Positions 35,001-50,000 of a DNA stretch of 64,000 nucleotides are shown here, one piece after another (position 1 is the first letter of the stretch; the number at the start of each line of letters is the position of its first letter). The stretch lies in NCBI RefSeq assembly GCF_002042975.1, contig NW_018148831.1, positions 889,514 to 953,513 on the forward strand, written 5' to 3'. The DNA is from Orbicella faveolata (Eukaryota > Cnidaria > Anthozoa > Scleractinia > Merulinidae). A program made the translations under genes and the position numbers. The notes beneath the pieces were generated by a model. That model ran no database searches. It saw nothing but the letters and a program-made list of their open reading frames with translations, and was not told the DNA's origin.

Positions 35001-38000
35001 AAACGTCAGTTTTAATTATTACCTAGTGAGTGACTGTGACATAAATCAACATCGCTATGCCAACATTCTTTTTCGCCGTCACGACATTTCTACTTCAGAC
35101 AGTATCGAAATTGTTCGGCTACATGAATATACGAAGAATTTGGCTTTACTTGAAGAATCCGTTCTAATCAAATTTGTTACAATCATGGAGGTGTAAAGTT
35201 GGCATTGTTCACTGCTGTTTCGACGCCATGTTGGCCAAAGAGAGATTCATATACCGGGCAGCATAATTTCACGCACCCCAGCGTACTTTAAGGTAAGACT
35301 AAAATCGACTCAACATGAAATGAAGACGAATAGACATGACTCAAGAACCTAGAAATTCTTCAGGAATAGCTTCAAGGAGCTTTAGCACTGGCTGTCTTAC
35401 TCCAAATTTTAACAAACTGGTAAATGTTAAATCCTGTGTTAAAACTTCGATTGGCTTTCTCTTTCACGGACATCGTTTCAAAATGGATTTCAACCCGAAA
35501 AGGAACATCAAAAGCTATGTAGTAAACATTGACACAAAGTTCTTTCAACTGTTTCCTCGACAGATGTGAAATCTGTAGCCGTAAGCGACGAACGAGAACA
35601 CACTATCTCTCCCCCCGGAGACATGCAAAAATATTTTAAAAGCATACATGGCAACCGCAGACTGACCTTTACAGGCTTTTGCGTCGGAAAGCGATACTGG
35701 AAAGCGACCGACATGAAACAATCGTCAACGAAATAGCATTAGCTCCTGAGTCACAGCAAGCCGCAGCAGCTTAACACGAATTGAGCGTTTAATGACGATT
35801 AAACAGCACGAAACAAGTTTATGGCTAAGTTAAACATTAAGCAAACACATTCTATAGAAATCACACAATGATGTTTTCCAAATCCCCGGGAGGTTGAAAT
35901 GAAATGTTTCAGTAAATAAATGTTAGTTCTGTTTCTTTCCTTTTGTTCGAAAGCGAAGATGCCGGCAACAAAATCGGCATAATCTGTATTGGCTAAACCG
36001 ACTTCAATGCAGCGAAGGATTTAAGAAGAAATGCCACAGCATTTGTATCAGAATGGCTTAACGTGTACTGAGAGAACTTACCACATCGGCAGCTTCTACA
36101 TCTGCATATTTGCTTAGTAAAGTCCTCACCACTTCTAAATGGCCGTCCCTGGCTGCTGAAATAAGGACTGTCTCGCCTTCCTGAAAAGGAAATAACAACT
36201 CGTACATAACTAAAACAATAGCCTATCAAGAAGCAGAATTTATATACTTCGAGTTTTCTGGTTCCAGTTCATTTCATCTCTCACTAATTTCAATTCATTC
36301 ATTCAGTTAAAAGGATTATTCATTTCTTTAAATAGAAATATTCAAATTCAATTTGAACAACTAAAAGATCACATTTTCTCTGTTCTTGAGAGAGAGCACG
36401 TACAGCACGTACGCCAAACTAACTGTAAGACAGGTCCACCTGTTTAAAGTAATTTTTACGGTGAAAACATGGCTGAAACGTGAAATGGTTTTAACAAACT
36501 CACCATAAGACGAGAGATAAGTTTAGAATTTCGTATTTTCGTGCGGAAAATCGCACAAAATTACTTAAGTCGTCAACAGAAAGCTACAGAAATAAAACAT
36601 TTAAGTCTGTTAGCGAAGAGTTGAGTCTCCACGTAACCAAATGTCTTTTCTGATTCTTATCAGTCGAGCTTTCCATCACCTTTGCAAAATTCGCCAGCTG
36701 CCTTTCGATAGAAACCCTTTCCTTCAATTTAGCGCTTTAAAAACTGTCCATTCCTTGAAATTCAAATTGTAAACGTGAACAGGAACAAGTGAATTTTGTA
36801 GCAGACACAATTTCATCACGGCACATTGACCTGTGAATTCAAGGCATCGTTACGGTTCAAGGATTCTTTTGAACAATTGAAACACGGGGTGGACATCTGG
36901 CACGCGATAAAATCAGTCCAATATTTGCTGCAACATTAATAAACAAAAGCTAACGAATTCACCAAATGCAAATGATGAACAAAGGAAGTTTGGAACGATC
37001 AAATAAAAGAAAATTGTAAAAACTTCAGATTTCAAACCAGTCCTGTTTTGCAAATGCCAGCGACCTCCCAAAAAGGAGCTGCATAAAATATGCTCGTGGT
37101 GACCTCTGGTGACAAGTTTTTAGCATTCTTTTTAGTTTTGTTAGATAACCAATGCTCTTTCCTTGTCAACTTTCGTACAAGGCGAGCGTCTTTGCTTCTA
37201 CTCGGGTCTGAGACTAACAGAGCCTTAGACAAAGCCAGCGTTTTTCAACACAAGCGTTGCTAAGCAACGATGTATCCAAGGCGACAAAATCTCGGATATT
37301 GTTCTAGAGGAACTTTAAACTAAACTGGCTAAAGAGAAAAGACAACACAACACACCACAGAGACACTAAAATGTTTCGGCTATCCTAACTCCATCTGTCT
37401 AGGGAAAACTGTTCGCAATTTCGGCAAAAGGAACAGGGAATGTCTGCCCTAATCAGCTTTTTTTTGTTCCAAACGTCATGAGTTACAGTTGATGAGCGGA
37501 CAATTGATTACCGCCAACAATATTACTCAAGCTGCTCCAACATGGCTCTGTGGCACCCACCACATTTATACCACTGTGTCAGGTTGTTCAAATAAACCAG
37601 GATTAACATGAATTTTGATTTCAGTTTTATCACTTTTCAGTCAGGTTTTCTGCTAAAACGTTTACTCCTCTAGTCTTGACCTAGACTAAACCGCTTTTAG
37701 CACCGAGAAACTTCAAGGAAAAAGAGAAGTAATGCTAAGACAACAACACACCTTATCTGGCAAGTTAAAGTAAGCTCCTCTTGCTAGAAGCCGTTGTACA
37801 ATCTCTTCATGACCATGCTTTGCAGACCATGCCAGAGCAGAATTTCCTTCCTGTTAACAGTTTAATTAAATTGTTAGTTTCAAATGAAATTCAACCAATT
37901 AGCTAATTAATTCGAACTGAATCGATGGTTGTCCAAAATTGGGAAAGAACTGGAATCCGGAATAAATTCCTCTGTCTGCAAAATTGAACTCTGGCGACCC

Positions 38001-41000
38001 AAGGCTTCCTTAATATTAGCCAGTAAATTCCCAAATTAGATAGCAAACAGTCTTCGGTAAATCGAAGCTAGTCAAATCAGTGATGGAAAATACAAAGCGC
38101 GCCTCTTTAGGAAAATCTCTGTTTACAATATTAGCCTCATTAGCACAAGCGTTCCAGTTTTCAATCTACGAGCGATCAATCAAAAGACGAAAGGAATTTT
38201 TAAAATCCATCCCGGTATGTTTCTGAGTAGCCTCTTTAGGCTCGTCACGCAATCTTGGGGGAGGAAGATTCCGTGACGAGCCCAAAAAAGTCTGCGTTGT
38301 AGTCTAATTTTTGGTGAGATAAAAGAAATAAATATCCTTTCTTAACTCTATACCTGATCTGTGACGTTGATGTGTGGTTCCCTTTCCAACAGACAATCCA
38401 CCACTTCCGTGTAACCACCTTTAGCCGCCATTATCAACGGAGTCCAACCTCGCTATAAGAACGTACCAGAGCTTGTTAGAACCGTTTTCTGGCGTCTGTC
38501 GTAGGCTTAAAACCAAACGACGCTCAGTGCAGAACATGTCAGAGATAAGTTGACTTCTCAAACATACTTTGCTAGGCAATACTTATTTACTTTATCAATA
38601 CAAGACACTTTTCTTCTGAATCTACAAATACTAACAGCAATACTGAATTTTAAACACCAAATAGACAATATTCAATTTAAACTACGATGCTAAAAAGGTG
38701 GCATGTGACTGTGAAAATTACTTTATTGTGATTGGCTGAGGGTAGGTCACCTTTTAGTTTGCACTACAGTGTAAATTAACGCGCGCGCACTTGTAGTTTT
38801 CTCAGACATGCAATAAAATGAGTAAATGCTAATCGTATGAAAGCTTGAGCAATTCAAGGATTTACACTACTCTGTAAAAATTGAAAATTTGCTCAAATGG
38901 CTCGTGCAATTTTGAGAGAATTTTCAAATAAAACTCGTTGTGTATATCCTTAATTGCACGTGCATTTATACGATTACCTATACAATTTTTTTTTTATTTG
39001 AGGCCGTGAGTACCCAATCGCTACAAAAGCGGAATTAAATAATACCATCTCTAGCAGTTTGATTGGTTACAATGAGCGCTGTTGACCATGGAACCATTCG
39101 GGAGTGCAGAGGAATTCTGGGCTACATGTAGTTAACCAATCAGAAGGCTAGGCGAAACCCTGCCGGAAATTCTTATCACTAATTGGCAAGCTCGGGGAGA
39201 ACAGACTTGAGCCAAATAGCTTACATCTGATTGGCTAAGATCGCTCTGATTGGCAAGAACAAGTGGCAGAGGCTCGGACGTTTTAGGTGGAAACACATAA
39301 GCTAACAGACTTTAAGCATAAGTGACATGCGTGACAAGTTAACGCAAGACGTATTACGGTAGTCTCACTCACACTGCTTGCAGTATCAACGTTGGCGTGT
39401 TTTGCGAGAAGACTTTTACAAGTTCCTAAATGGCCTTTCCTGCAGGCCCAGACAAGGGCAGTAGTTCCATACTAAAATAAGAGAATTGAAGAAAAAAATT
39501 ATTAGAACGGAAATCGTCTTTTCACTGCTCAAGCTTTTTTTTTTTTTTCACCAAGTAGACGATATTAAATTAAAGGAATGTCAGTCTCTCTTTCCTCCAC
39601 TTTCCTATCTTCCTTATGGCGCTCCTTATGGCGCCTTTAGGAGTCGTGACATCAAATCGCTGAAATTTGTGCAAAGGAACGCATTTTTCATTCACCCGGT
39701 TTTCATAAATACATACACGCATACTAAGGGCTGATCTGCCCGTGGGTGATCACGCGAGAATCGCCCTCGCACTCACGCGCGTCACGTACCTTGTCTGCAG
39801 CGTCAGGGTTTGCTCCAGCTTCTAATAAATGATCAACCACTTCAGTGTGTCCGCGGCCTGATGCCCATATAAGGGCTGTCATACCATGCTGTGGAAATAA
39901 CAACGGGATTTTGGCTACGTTAAATCGTCACGTGATCGCTTCAAGCGACCTCTGATCTGAAAAAAAAATTGAAAGCGCGCCAAAAAAAAAAAAAAAACCA
40001 GTTTTCGTGACCCTGGCCTGTTGTGCCACTCGATTCATCAGTCCATCAGCTAAATTCCGAATGTTTCAAGATGTACCCACGTCAAAGCTAACAATTTCCT
40101 AGGATTGTTTAATATGTCATCAGTTATCTTCAGAAAAGGTTAGTTATTAGTATTTTAGTCACTCCTTCTTTGTGTGTAGACGTGTTGTGACTACGTTAAA
40201 TCTTTCAACAATAGAATTCTTTGCTGGTCATCTATACGCTATTCAGTTACAAATGCCGTTGAATTTTCGTTCCAGTTTGATGTGGACTTAGATTTGTTGC
40301 TCTAACATTTTCTTACTGAAAAAAGGATGTATTCATAGATTTTCCATCTGCTATAATAATGACAATTGATGATTAAAACGTAAGTAGTGAAAAACAAACT
40401 GTAAAATCGTGTCACGCGTCGAATTTACGCGAAGAATGCGATGTCTAAATGCGTTATGCGTTGGGGTCGTCACAGCTCGTAGGCCAGAATAGTTCACATA
40501 ACGAATCAAGTGTCTATAAAACTTCAATCTTGTTCTAAATGTTTTTTTTTTTGCACTAATTCCAATATCACTCAGGCCTAAGCCCGGCTAGAAGATGACA
40601 ATTTCAAATTCAACAAGAGCGTGCAAATTCTTCACACTGGGGATAAACAGAGAATTCCAGCAGATTGCCTTACACTCGTTTTAGGAATATGGGGTCGAAT
40701 ATCACTCAATCAATTACAGTTTTAAAATCAGTTCAGTGACCTGCAAATTCCCATACCCAATGAAAAATAGCAGAAACCTCTTTAGATTTTCAAACTGAGA
40801 GGCTCTCAGACAGCAAACATGTCAGGGAACAAGCGACAATTAAAACTAAAAGGAGTTAACTTTCGACGTAATTTTTATCCCAACCACAGGGTACCCACGC
40901 TTACGAAATGAATGATCAATTATGAAATTGATAATTGGGAAAACTCACAACTTCCTTCTAAAAGAATAGACCGTTTTCGATATATCAAATTCAGCTTGGC

Positions 41001-44000
41001 AGTGAGGCTTAGAGAACACAAACAAAGGAAATTGCATGACCATGTTTTTTCATTTCTTTTGTTTGTGTCGTCTAGGCCTCACCATCAAGCTGAATTTCAA
41101 TATATCGAAAGCGGCGTATTCCAGCGCTACTGTTATTTGAACTTCATTGTATTATTATTGGAAATCCGAACTTTTAAACATGTTCATAGCCCTTTACAAA
41201 ACGGTCTTTTAATGCGTAGCATTTTCCGAGGCTTGTGGTATAGTCTCGCAAGGCAACCAAAGCGCGCGCTGACCGCAAGTTCCTCAGACAAGAATAACGA
41301 TAGCCGTGCGAGTTGTGCGGTTAGGAAACGTTTCTTAACTGTTGTTGATGTGGTCACTGAGAATTTCAAGTGAATTTTCAAACCAGGTAAAAAGAGCTTG
41401 AAGATTTTAAGAATCGAAAAGAAAAACATGCCACTATAAACAAAGCGAAATCACACGATAAAGACACGACTTCGCGTGGTGGGCAAAAATCAAGATAGAA
41501 CTATACCACGTCGAAAATCACTTAAGATAATAAATATAAAAATAAAGATTACATGTTTTTTTTTTTTTTGGACGGAAGAACTTACATGTAAAAGAAAAAA
41601 ATCAATCTTTGTTCAACAAAATTTAATCATCTCTCATAAGACATCAAATCCTAGGAAATATTTATCACTATACAAAATTGAACCTTATCAAATACTAATG
41701 GAAGGATGGTTTAGCGAACAAAACTTATTTTTATTATATTTGGGGGATTATAATTTCTTCTACAGACTTCTGGCTTTGTTTATAGAAATGTGTGTACCGC
41801 AAGCCGACATGTGTTCCACAAAGAATCGGTATATATGCGATATTAAAAAAAACCTGGAATCGAAACATTTTTTTAAATCTGGAACATTTGAACTAAGATT
41901 GACACACCACTACTAAGCACATCCTAATTTCTTATTATTTGCGTTTAGAAAAGCAGACGCAATAAAGACAAAACAGGCCACATATTGTATCAAAAACCGC
42001 ACATAAATTAAACATCTCCATGGTTAAAGCTATATATCATTGCATAAAACAAATAAACATTTCCGATTTTACGTGAACGAAACATTTCCATTTCGAATAG
42101 AGCTACACAACTAAACTATTTCATGCTCAAACGTTCCCTTTTTGCAGATTTCTACTTCTTTTTAATTTTTGCGCCACTTAGACTTAGACCAAACTGTCGT
42201 AAAAAGGGTCTTTCTAAATGCGTCGTAGTATTTGCCGAAAATTTTGTAATCTTGCTTAAAATAAATCCACGACAAAATAAATGACACAAAACTAATCAGA
42301 CGAGCTTTAAATTTCAAACTATTAAGGGAGCAAGTATGATTGAAACGCAACATGGCTGCAGAAACGAATCAACTCTTTACAAAACATAAAAGACATGAAG
42401 AGCCATTATGAATGAATGAACAAATAGATAAACTGAACGACTTCTCTTGATAATGCGATTCAAGTGAAGTCTTTGTGTACTGTCTTGGCTAAACAATTCC
42501 TTCTGAAAACCATGTAATGCTGGAGAAGAAATGAACGATATATCCTTCTTGATGAATTTTCGTGCATCGTTGCGAAAATTTGAAAAAAAAAAAAAGCGTA
42601 TTCATATTGCATTTCATTATTTATGGCATATTTCATGGTTCAAAATCTCTATTGCGGCCCACATTAAACGTAATTTCTAGGGAACGAATTGTACTTGAAA
42701 AGAAATTACTTCTCTTTGTGCAATTTAGTTTTATGCACAAAGATCAATCTCTTATAAACCCAAGCTAGTACTTTTCAAGATGGAACAATGCGCTAATGAA
42801 ACTTCGTTCCTGGTGTTCAAGTCGTTAAATTCGCCTACAACACCATCGCAAGAGCCATGCGTTAATTCTCATATGTGCCTGGAGATGTCAGATACACACC
42901 AACTTATCACCTCGTTGTAACAACTCACTGCAATAACATAACTTCAGGTGCGAGACCACTTACGTTTGGACGGAATCATATCGGGAATGAACCTCTGGTT
43001 GTTGACGAGAGAATACCACCGAGAAACAATATTCTGATGTATATAATTAGAACTAACGAGCCACACAAAATAAAAAGAACTCTATTTGCTCCCAGTTCGA
43101 TCTCAACTGAAGCTAGTTCACCTGCCGTGCGAATCGCTAATGACTTTTTAAATATATGCAAAATCGAACGCCACTTAAGATAAGCAACGAATCGCCACCA
43201 CAAAAACTGCACACAACGTATGTCCGTCGAATGGCGGTCTCCACTGCGGTTCCACGCAACCAGGCATCGAAAAATAAACGTTTACAGTGAAACTGAGCTC
43301 GCAATATTCTGCAAAGTGAGGTGGGTTTATCACCGATATCAAAAAGACGATTTTATCATGGGCCGTCGCAAAGCGGATTAAAATAAAGGATCTCACAAGT
43401 CCATGATAAAATACGACCATTTGTCTGCTTGCTTTACAAATGTTCAATTCTTTAATCAAATTTAAAAAAATCTTACCGTTAAGATTTGTGAGGGTTTCCG
43501 TCGATTTCTGACGCTTGCGAAGTTCGCTCCGTTTCAGAGCCCAGTACATAATTGCCAACCGAATCATAGAATTCTGAAGACATTAAATTACTATTGACGT
43601 ACTTCGCCAGTCGAAGTTTTTACAATTAGCATGCAATTAAACCAAAGATGGTGAAATATTAATATGGAAACACAGCAGCTTAGCTCAAACAAAAATGTAA
43701 TCCCATTTTACCGAAACGCCACAAAAAAGTGAGCTACCTCTAATTACGGTATACGGCCGCCGCGACAAAAACTAGCCATCAGGCAACGACATACATTCGA
43801 AAGAATGTTATCTTTCAATTGGCTTCAAAGATCAATTGTTAAAAAAAGGCGATTTTGTCATTGATTTGAAGTCGAGATATGCTGATTGCAGACTTGATGA
43901 ATTTAAAAGAAACACTGAAGTGAAAAAAGGAAAAAAAACACAAGCCTCTATCCTGGTGAGTCAACAGTATCACTTTACAAAGTTCTGTTTTTCTTAGCGC

Positions 44001-47000
44001 TGATCATTATTTATAATTTACAAGACATGAACACAAGTTTGGGCATGCTGCTCAAACGAAACATACACGGCAATGTGAGAGTAAGTATTAAGAATTTCTT
44101 AGTATTGTTTGTCGAAAATCCTCGGTTTTACTAGAGAATCAAAAAATTTCAACTTAAATTCGATTTCCCTTTGGTTTTAAATAAATAAGCGCAAGTGGAT
44201 TTTTTTTCACAAATGGTTACCACCTCGAGTTATTCTTCTCGGGAAGCTAATTGAATATTGTAAGATGACAATTAATAATTGACTAAGTTAAGTCGTTAGC
44301 TAAACTTACCGTGCCTCCTGACTAGGAAACTCAGAATTCTTTCATGTGTCAATTTGTAAAACCAACTTAAAGGTTCGCAGTGGCTTGAGACAAAAAGCCA
44401 AAAAGGAAATATGAAAGAGTGCTTAAATGTTGTGAAGAAACTCGTCAGACAAATGATGAAGTGGCCATCCTCGACACGTCTGACAGATCTTTACAGCATT
44501 TGTAGCACTTTTAAAAAGCTCTCTAAAACATTTCTCGCCATTTTCTACCATTCATTTTGAGTGCTGCCCAGAAAAGGTCTACTTTGTTTCCAGTTTTTAT
44601 GTTATTAGTTATTTTTCTGGGTCACGGGACAATAATAGCAGCTCTCGACCTTTACTGGGGAAGTAATGACTGAAAAACAAAACAACAGATTTCTTACTAT
44701 TTCACCTAAATAAAAAAATCCATGCGCGCCGGCTTTACAATGGGTTCTTTTGGCTCTTTCCTATTGGTCCAAATGCGTTTTACAGACAAATGCTGCACGT
44801 GACTCAGTGAAAGAGGACGATGCCGCCATTTTAATAATAATAATAATAATAATAATAATATTAATAGCTGTGCGAATCTTTAATAATAATAATAATAATA
44901 ATAATTATGAATATGTTGTGCGCAAATTCCATACGTATATGTTCAAATGCGCATTACAATCAAAATACATAAAAAATGAACGTTACACGCTAAAAGTGAA
45001 AATTACAGCTTAAAAACTAAAATTCTAAAAAACTAAGTTATAGGTGAAAAATTACAAGCGTTTTGAGAAAAATATTTTATCCAATGTTAGTTTCCCAAGT
45101 ATTAAAAGCCATGTACTATCAAACAATCGCACAAGGACAAAAGCCATTGAAACAGCTAGATAAGATTAACTCAAGCTTGTCGTGAGTTTTCTCAGTTCGA
45201 CTTAGCTTTCATCGAATTAACGCATCAACAATGTGAACAAACAGGACACCACTAATTGTACTGTAAGTTTCTAAGGCCATCCTTTTTTTTCCGTTTATTG
45301 TCGAATGCGTTTTCTAATTTTGGGTCGGTCGGTCGGAAAAGAGAAAAACAAAAACAAAAATAAAATTGGAAAAGGAGTCTGGGGCTAGGAAGCCCGGTAC
45401 CTCTGCATAATATCCGTGGAGCCTGGAAACAACAAGGTGTGGTTACAAAGTCAACATCGCACCAATGGAGGAAGGAAAAAGTCGACGTCGTTGTTAAAAT
45501 CAAACGAGAACAGGGAAAAACTAAAAATCTGTAAGGTAAAAAATTGCTTATGTTTCAGATTAAAGTGACAATTATTTGAAATAATGTGTCATTGCCGTCA
45601 TTGCCTTCTGTGTAACTTTTTTTTTTTTTTGAAAACGCGAAAATCTGGGTCGGTCGGACGACGCTAACCAGAGAAAAAAAGGGGGATGGCCTAACTGTAA
45701 CATAGGAGCCAAAAACATTTAATGAGACTGAACGTATAATCTGACTTAAACGTTAGCAAGGTGGCCTTAGTAATAATTGCAGGGAATCATGAGCGAAATA
45801 TTAGAAAACATGAGCCTGTATGTTTTCTACATTTGTCAAGTGTTTTTCATATGTCTTCAGCTTTTTAACATGCTTTAAAATTATCTGAGACAACAGTAAC
45901 TAAATGTGTGCAACACAATAAAATTATGATTTGATAAACTTGTATTTTGATGGTGCAAGAAACTACACGCATGTAAAAATCATGGGATACAAAGGCATGC
46001 CATAAAAAGATGGTACGACATGGTGAATTTATATTTAGCAAGATTGCAAGGGCAGCTCAAAACACACATAGATGGCTAGATACCCAACAAAACAATTTAG
46101 AATGGCTTGATTTTGTAGAATAGTACCCAGAAATTAGCAGGAAATCATTAATATGGATAACTAATGGCTGCAAGGATGGAGAATCAAGGAATATTTCCCA
46201 CATTCACTGACAGTTTATTTTTGCAAAACAACACTCGTATGAACTTACTTGTCCTCTCTCGTTAGGGTCCGCACCATAATCCAGCAACTCTCTAACAATG
46301 TCTTCATGTCCCTTGTATGACGCCCACACCAGAGGAGACCAGCCCCCCTACAATTATTGGTGATGTCCAGTTAGCCACAGGAGGATATTATCAGGTTTGC
46401 TTAGTTTTCTATTGTTATTACAAACAAAATTTTAATTTTGCATGCAGGACAATAATTATTATGATATATAAATAAGTAAGGACATTATACCACAGTAGTG
46501 AAAGTTTTCTATCCGTTACATAAAGCAAATTGCAAAAATTTATCCAAAAACCGAATAACTGCCTGAGAATTGAAAAATTTCAGTTTAATGAGGTCAACAA
46601 TTTTTGAGGGTCATAAACAAATGACTTAAAATTAATTAATGGTCAGGAATAATGATTCTGTCACCCAAACCTGGCACCGTATGATTATGAATTTGACTTT
46701 ACACATGATGATTCATAATGTTATTATTTAAACATACCAATTGAAATAATTACATTTAATCTTTTAAAATATTTAATCCACATTTACCAAGTCTGGCAAC
46801 TGAACTTTAGCACCACATTCAAGAAGCTCTTTTACAACCTCAATATGCCCCTCCTTACAAGCTGCAATAAGCGCTGTCCAGCCATCCTTAAAATATCAAA
46901 GTAATAAATTACTAACCACAGTTACAGAGTTATAAATAACTACCCTAGTTCTACTGAAAACAATCATTTAATAATCTGTAATTTATAAAGGGTTCAGAAA

Positions 47001-50000
47001 TTTCTTTTTAATTACTATGGTGACCTCACCTCATCCTGCACATTGACTTGGACATTCCTTTTCAACAGTTCATGAACAATTTCCACATTCCCTTTTTCTG
47101 CTGCAATAATCAAAGGGGTCTGGCCATTCTGACAGAGACAAAAATTTCATCAGAAACATATTACCATGTGTTAACAAGTAAATTATAGGTAGCTGTTTTG
47201 GCTAAAAGTGGTTAATATTTAAATAACAATATTATGTAGTAATTATATGTACAATGCAGTAATATCTATTTCATTTTTAATATTCTACGCAACTTTAAAA
47301 CTGACATAAAAGCAAATTTATATCTTGAAGATGATGTATTTTAGAATATTGTTTAGAAGTCTTAGTGAGGGTGCCGAATGGTCCTTTAAAAACCATGAAT
47401 CTCACAAAATTTTTGTTGAATTTCATGGGTCTCTGTCTCATTTTTTAGCAGTTATACGTTGCGTCTGGCAGTCTCTATTATTTTACAAAGCTGTTTTGCA
47501 GTCTCGATTTTTTTGCAAAGCTAAGAATGTCTTGAAATACCGATTTGCTTGGTCATTTTTTTTTTACACTTTTTTTTTAAATGATGTGATCTGCGTGTCT
47601 TACAATCTGAACCTCTCAAGTCTCCATTTAAAACACCTTGAAGTCTCAATCTCACAATAATTGAAGCACAGTCATTTGAAATAGCTCAGTCTCTCAGAAA
47701 AAAAAATCTTGTTTCATCCTCTCACAAAGTCCCTACAATTACCATTATTTGCCACCCCTTTTATTCTCTAACCTGGTCTCTTTGTTCCAAGTCAACACCT
47801 CCACTATCCAACAGATTCAAGACATGAGTACAACTTCCATCCCTGACTGCATTGAGAAATCCTCCATCATTTACTGTCATTTCCTGCAAAATGAACCACA
47901 GCAGTTTGTTACAATGAGTGAATGGGCAGACCTTTTGAAGAAAGTGAAACAGCTATGTGTGTTAAGTGGCATTCGCAACTAGCCCGCATTGGGGGAGAGG
48001 GGTAGGCAGAGCGATTTTGCCTACAACGTAGGCTTTTTGTAATCTACACTTAATGCGTGCCCATGATCTTAAATGGTAAGCTGGCAATGTAGTATAATGT
48101 AAACGTGTGTTAGCAACCAGACCACATCCCTAAATTGTCATACTACAAGAGAGCAGTCAAGAGGATAACTACCTGGGCAGCATGCAAGCTTATAAGAATG
48201 AATGCTTCTTATTTGACACTTAATGTTGGGTGGATCCTCCACAACATACATGTACACGTCTTAGGACCCAAGCCTTCAGCTGTCAGTTTAGCCCAACACA
48301 TACAATAAATTTTACGACACATACGATTTACATTTTAATCACTATTATTTTCAGCAACCAAGTACGTAGTTAGTCATGAATGCCTCCATCTGAACATTTC
48401 AACGATTATGCAATATTATCTTCATCATGAAAACAAATAAAATACCCAAAAATATCATAAACAGCTTTGAACATATTGAATATAATTTTTCACTATAACA
48501 TTTCAAATATAATATTTCAAATACATATAGAATACACTTTTCACAGAAATGATCCAGAGATCTTTCAAAGATTCCAGAATATTGACTTAGAGAGTTTTTC
48601 TTTGCGATTGCATGTTCGAGTTAGGATCTTCTAGAATTTATGATTATCATAAGAACACGAATCTTTCTTGCATGAGGATCTTCCAAAGTTTTCCAAAATA
48701 TTAAATGTTTTAAGGCCCATTGATATCCTTCAGTTCTGAAAAATAGGAAGATTTCAAACACAAAACAATTTAGACCAAGACAAATGCTTGTGCATGTATC
48801 CTTAAGAAATAGAAAACATGTACCATGTTTCTATCAAGTTATAGGGACATGAGTAGAAGTTTGGGAGAACGAGAAATGCTGAAGATGTACACGAGCTGCA
48901 GGCGAGTGTTTCCACAGCTTTTTCCAGTTCTCCCAAACTTTCATGAGTGTTTCTATAACTCAATAGAAACACGGAGAACATGTTTTCTATTTCTTTTAGA
49001 AAACACCGCGACAAAAAAGGGAAACAACTTGTTTACTTTGATCATCAAAATGTAACTTCTCTTTGCTCACGTCATCATTACGTCAACAGCTCGCGCTAGT
49101 TCTGCATTTCCATCAAGTTATAGAAACAGGATTTTTAACCAATCAGCGTGTGTATTTTCTTAGGGCTATTTTCTAAAATTAAATACTGTGATATATGTGA
49201 TATATAATCAAGATACAATTTCAATGCTTCGTAACATACAAATTGTTCTAGTCAACTACTGTGTGAAGGGTAACATAATAGCAATAGAGAATCAAAATCA
49301 CGATATGATATCAAAGCTATAAACACAATTAAAAACAAATAAATTATTTCAAGATGGAATACATGCAAATAAAGTAATTTTCTGCTGGCAGTAGCTTTCA
49401 GTTCAATGAGATACAAGCTTTCTGCTACAATTGAATGTTAATAATTCACAATTTAAACTGATCACATGAGCATACGCACAAAACATATAGAACTTTAATT
49501 TTCTTGCTAGCTAGCTTTGTTTGTGAAAACTTAAATCTCATACCAAATGAAACTAAACCTATCTTAATGGTAGAAACAAAGGCTTTAAGTAAGAAATGAT
49601 ACAGCTAAATTCACAAAATATTAATATTATAACTTCTTTTTTTAAAAATTCAAAATTTAAATTGAAACAAAATTGAAGTTTTATGTTTAATTTTTTAAAA
49701 GCTTTACTTAATGCAGAAGTGCCACCTAGAGCATGAGCCTTTCCAGTGTTGACACTTTTAAAGTGCTAGTCATGTAACCCCAGCTTGATGATTTAAAGTA
49801 AAATACAGAGACAATGAATTTAAACATTATTAGTTATTGTGTAAAGTACATGTAAATACTGTAAAACGAATTTCAATAGAATCGAAGAAACAATGGGTTT
49901 CAAAATAACAGATAAGAATCAATCAGCTCCACACTTTCCGATTGGCTATGAAAAGTTTTTATATTTTATCACCAGCAGTAAATTATTTCCACACAGATAA

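Larger units (their letters stand above)
40000..46248. other. KIDINS220 intron 6, about 6.2 kb
   Basis: Apart from the repeats listed separately I see no gene. An exon-like stretch on the minus strand at about 43,477-43,573 ([20 protein letters not shown], flanked by TCTTCAG and GTAAGA) is open but matches nothing I know, and its length does not fit KIDINS220 phase. Confidence 0.5.

Noticed and set aside
41476-41916. 146-codon plus-strand frame
   Set aside because: Lys/Ile/Phe-rich AT composition, no domain, and antisense within an intron.
44750-45013. 87-codon frame with poly-Ile and poly-Asn
   Set aside because: It is a translation of the (AAT)n microsatellite.
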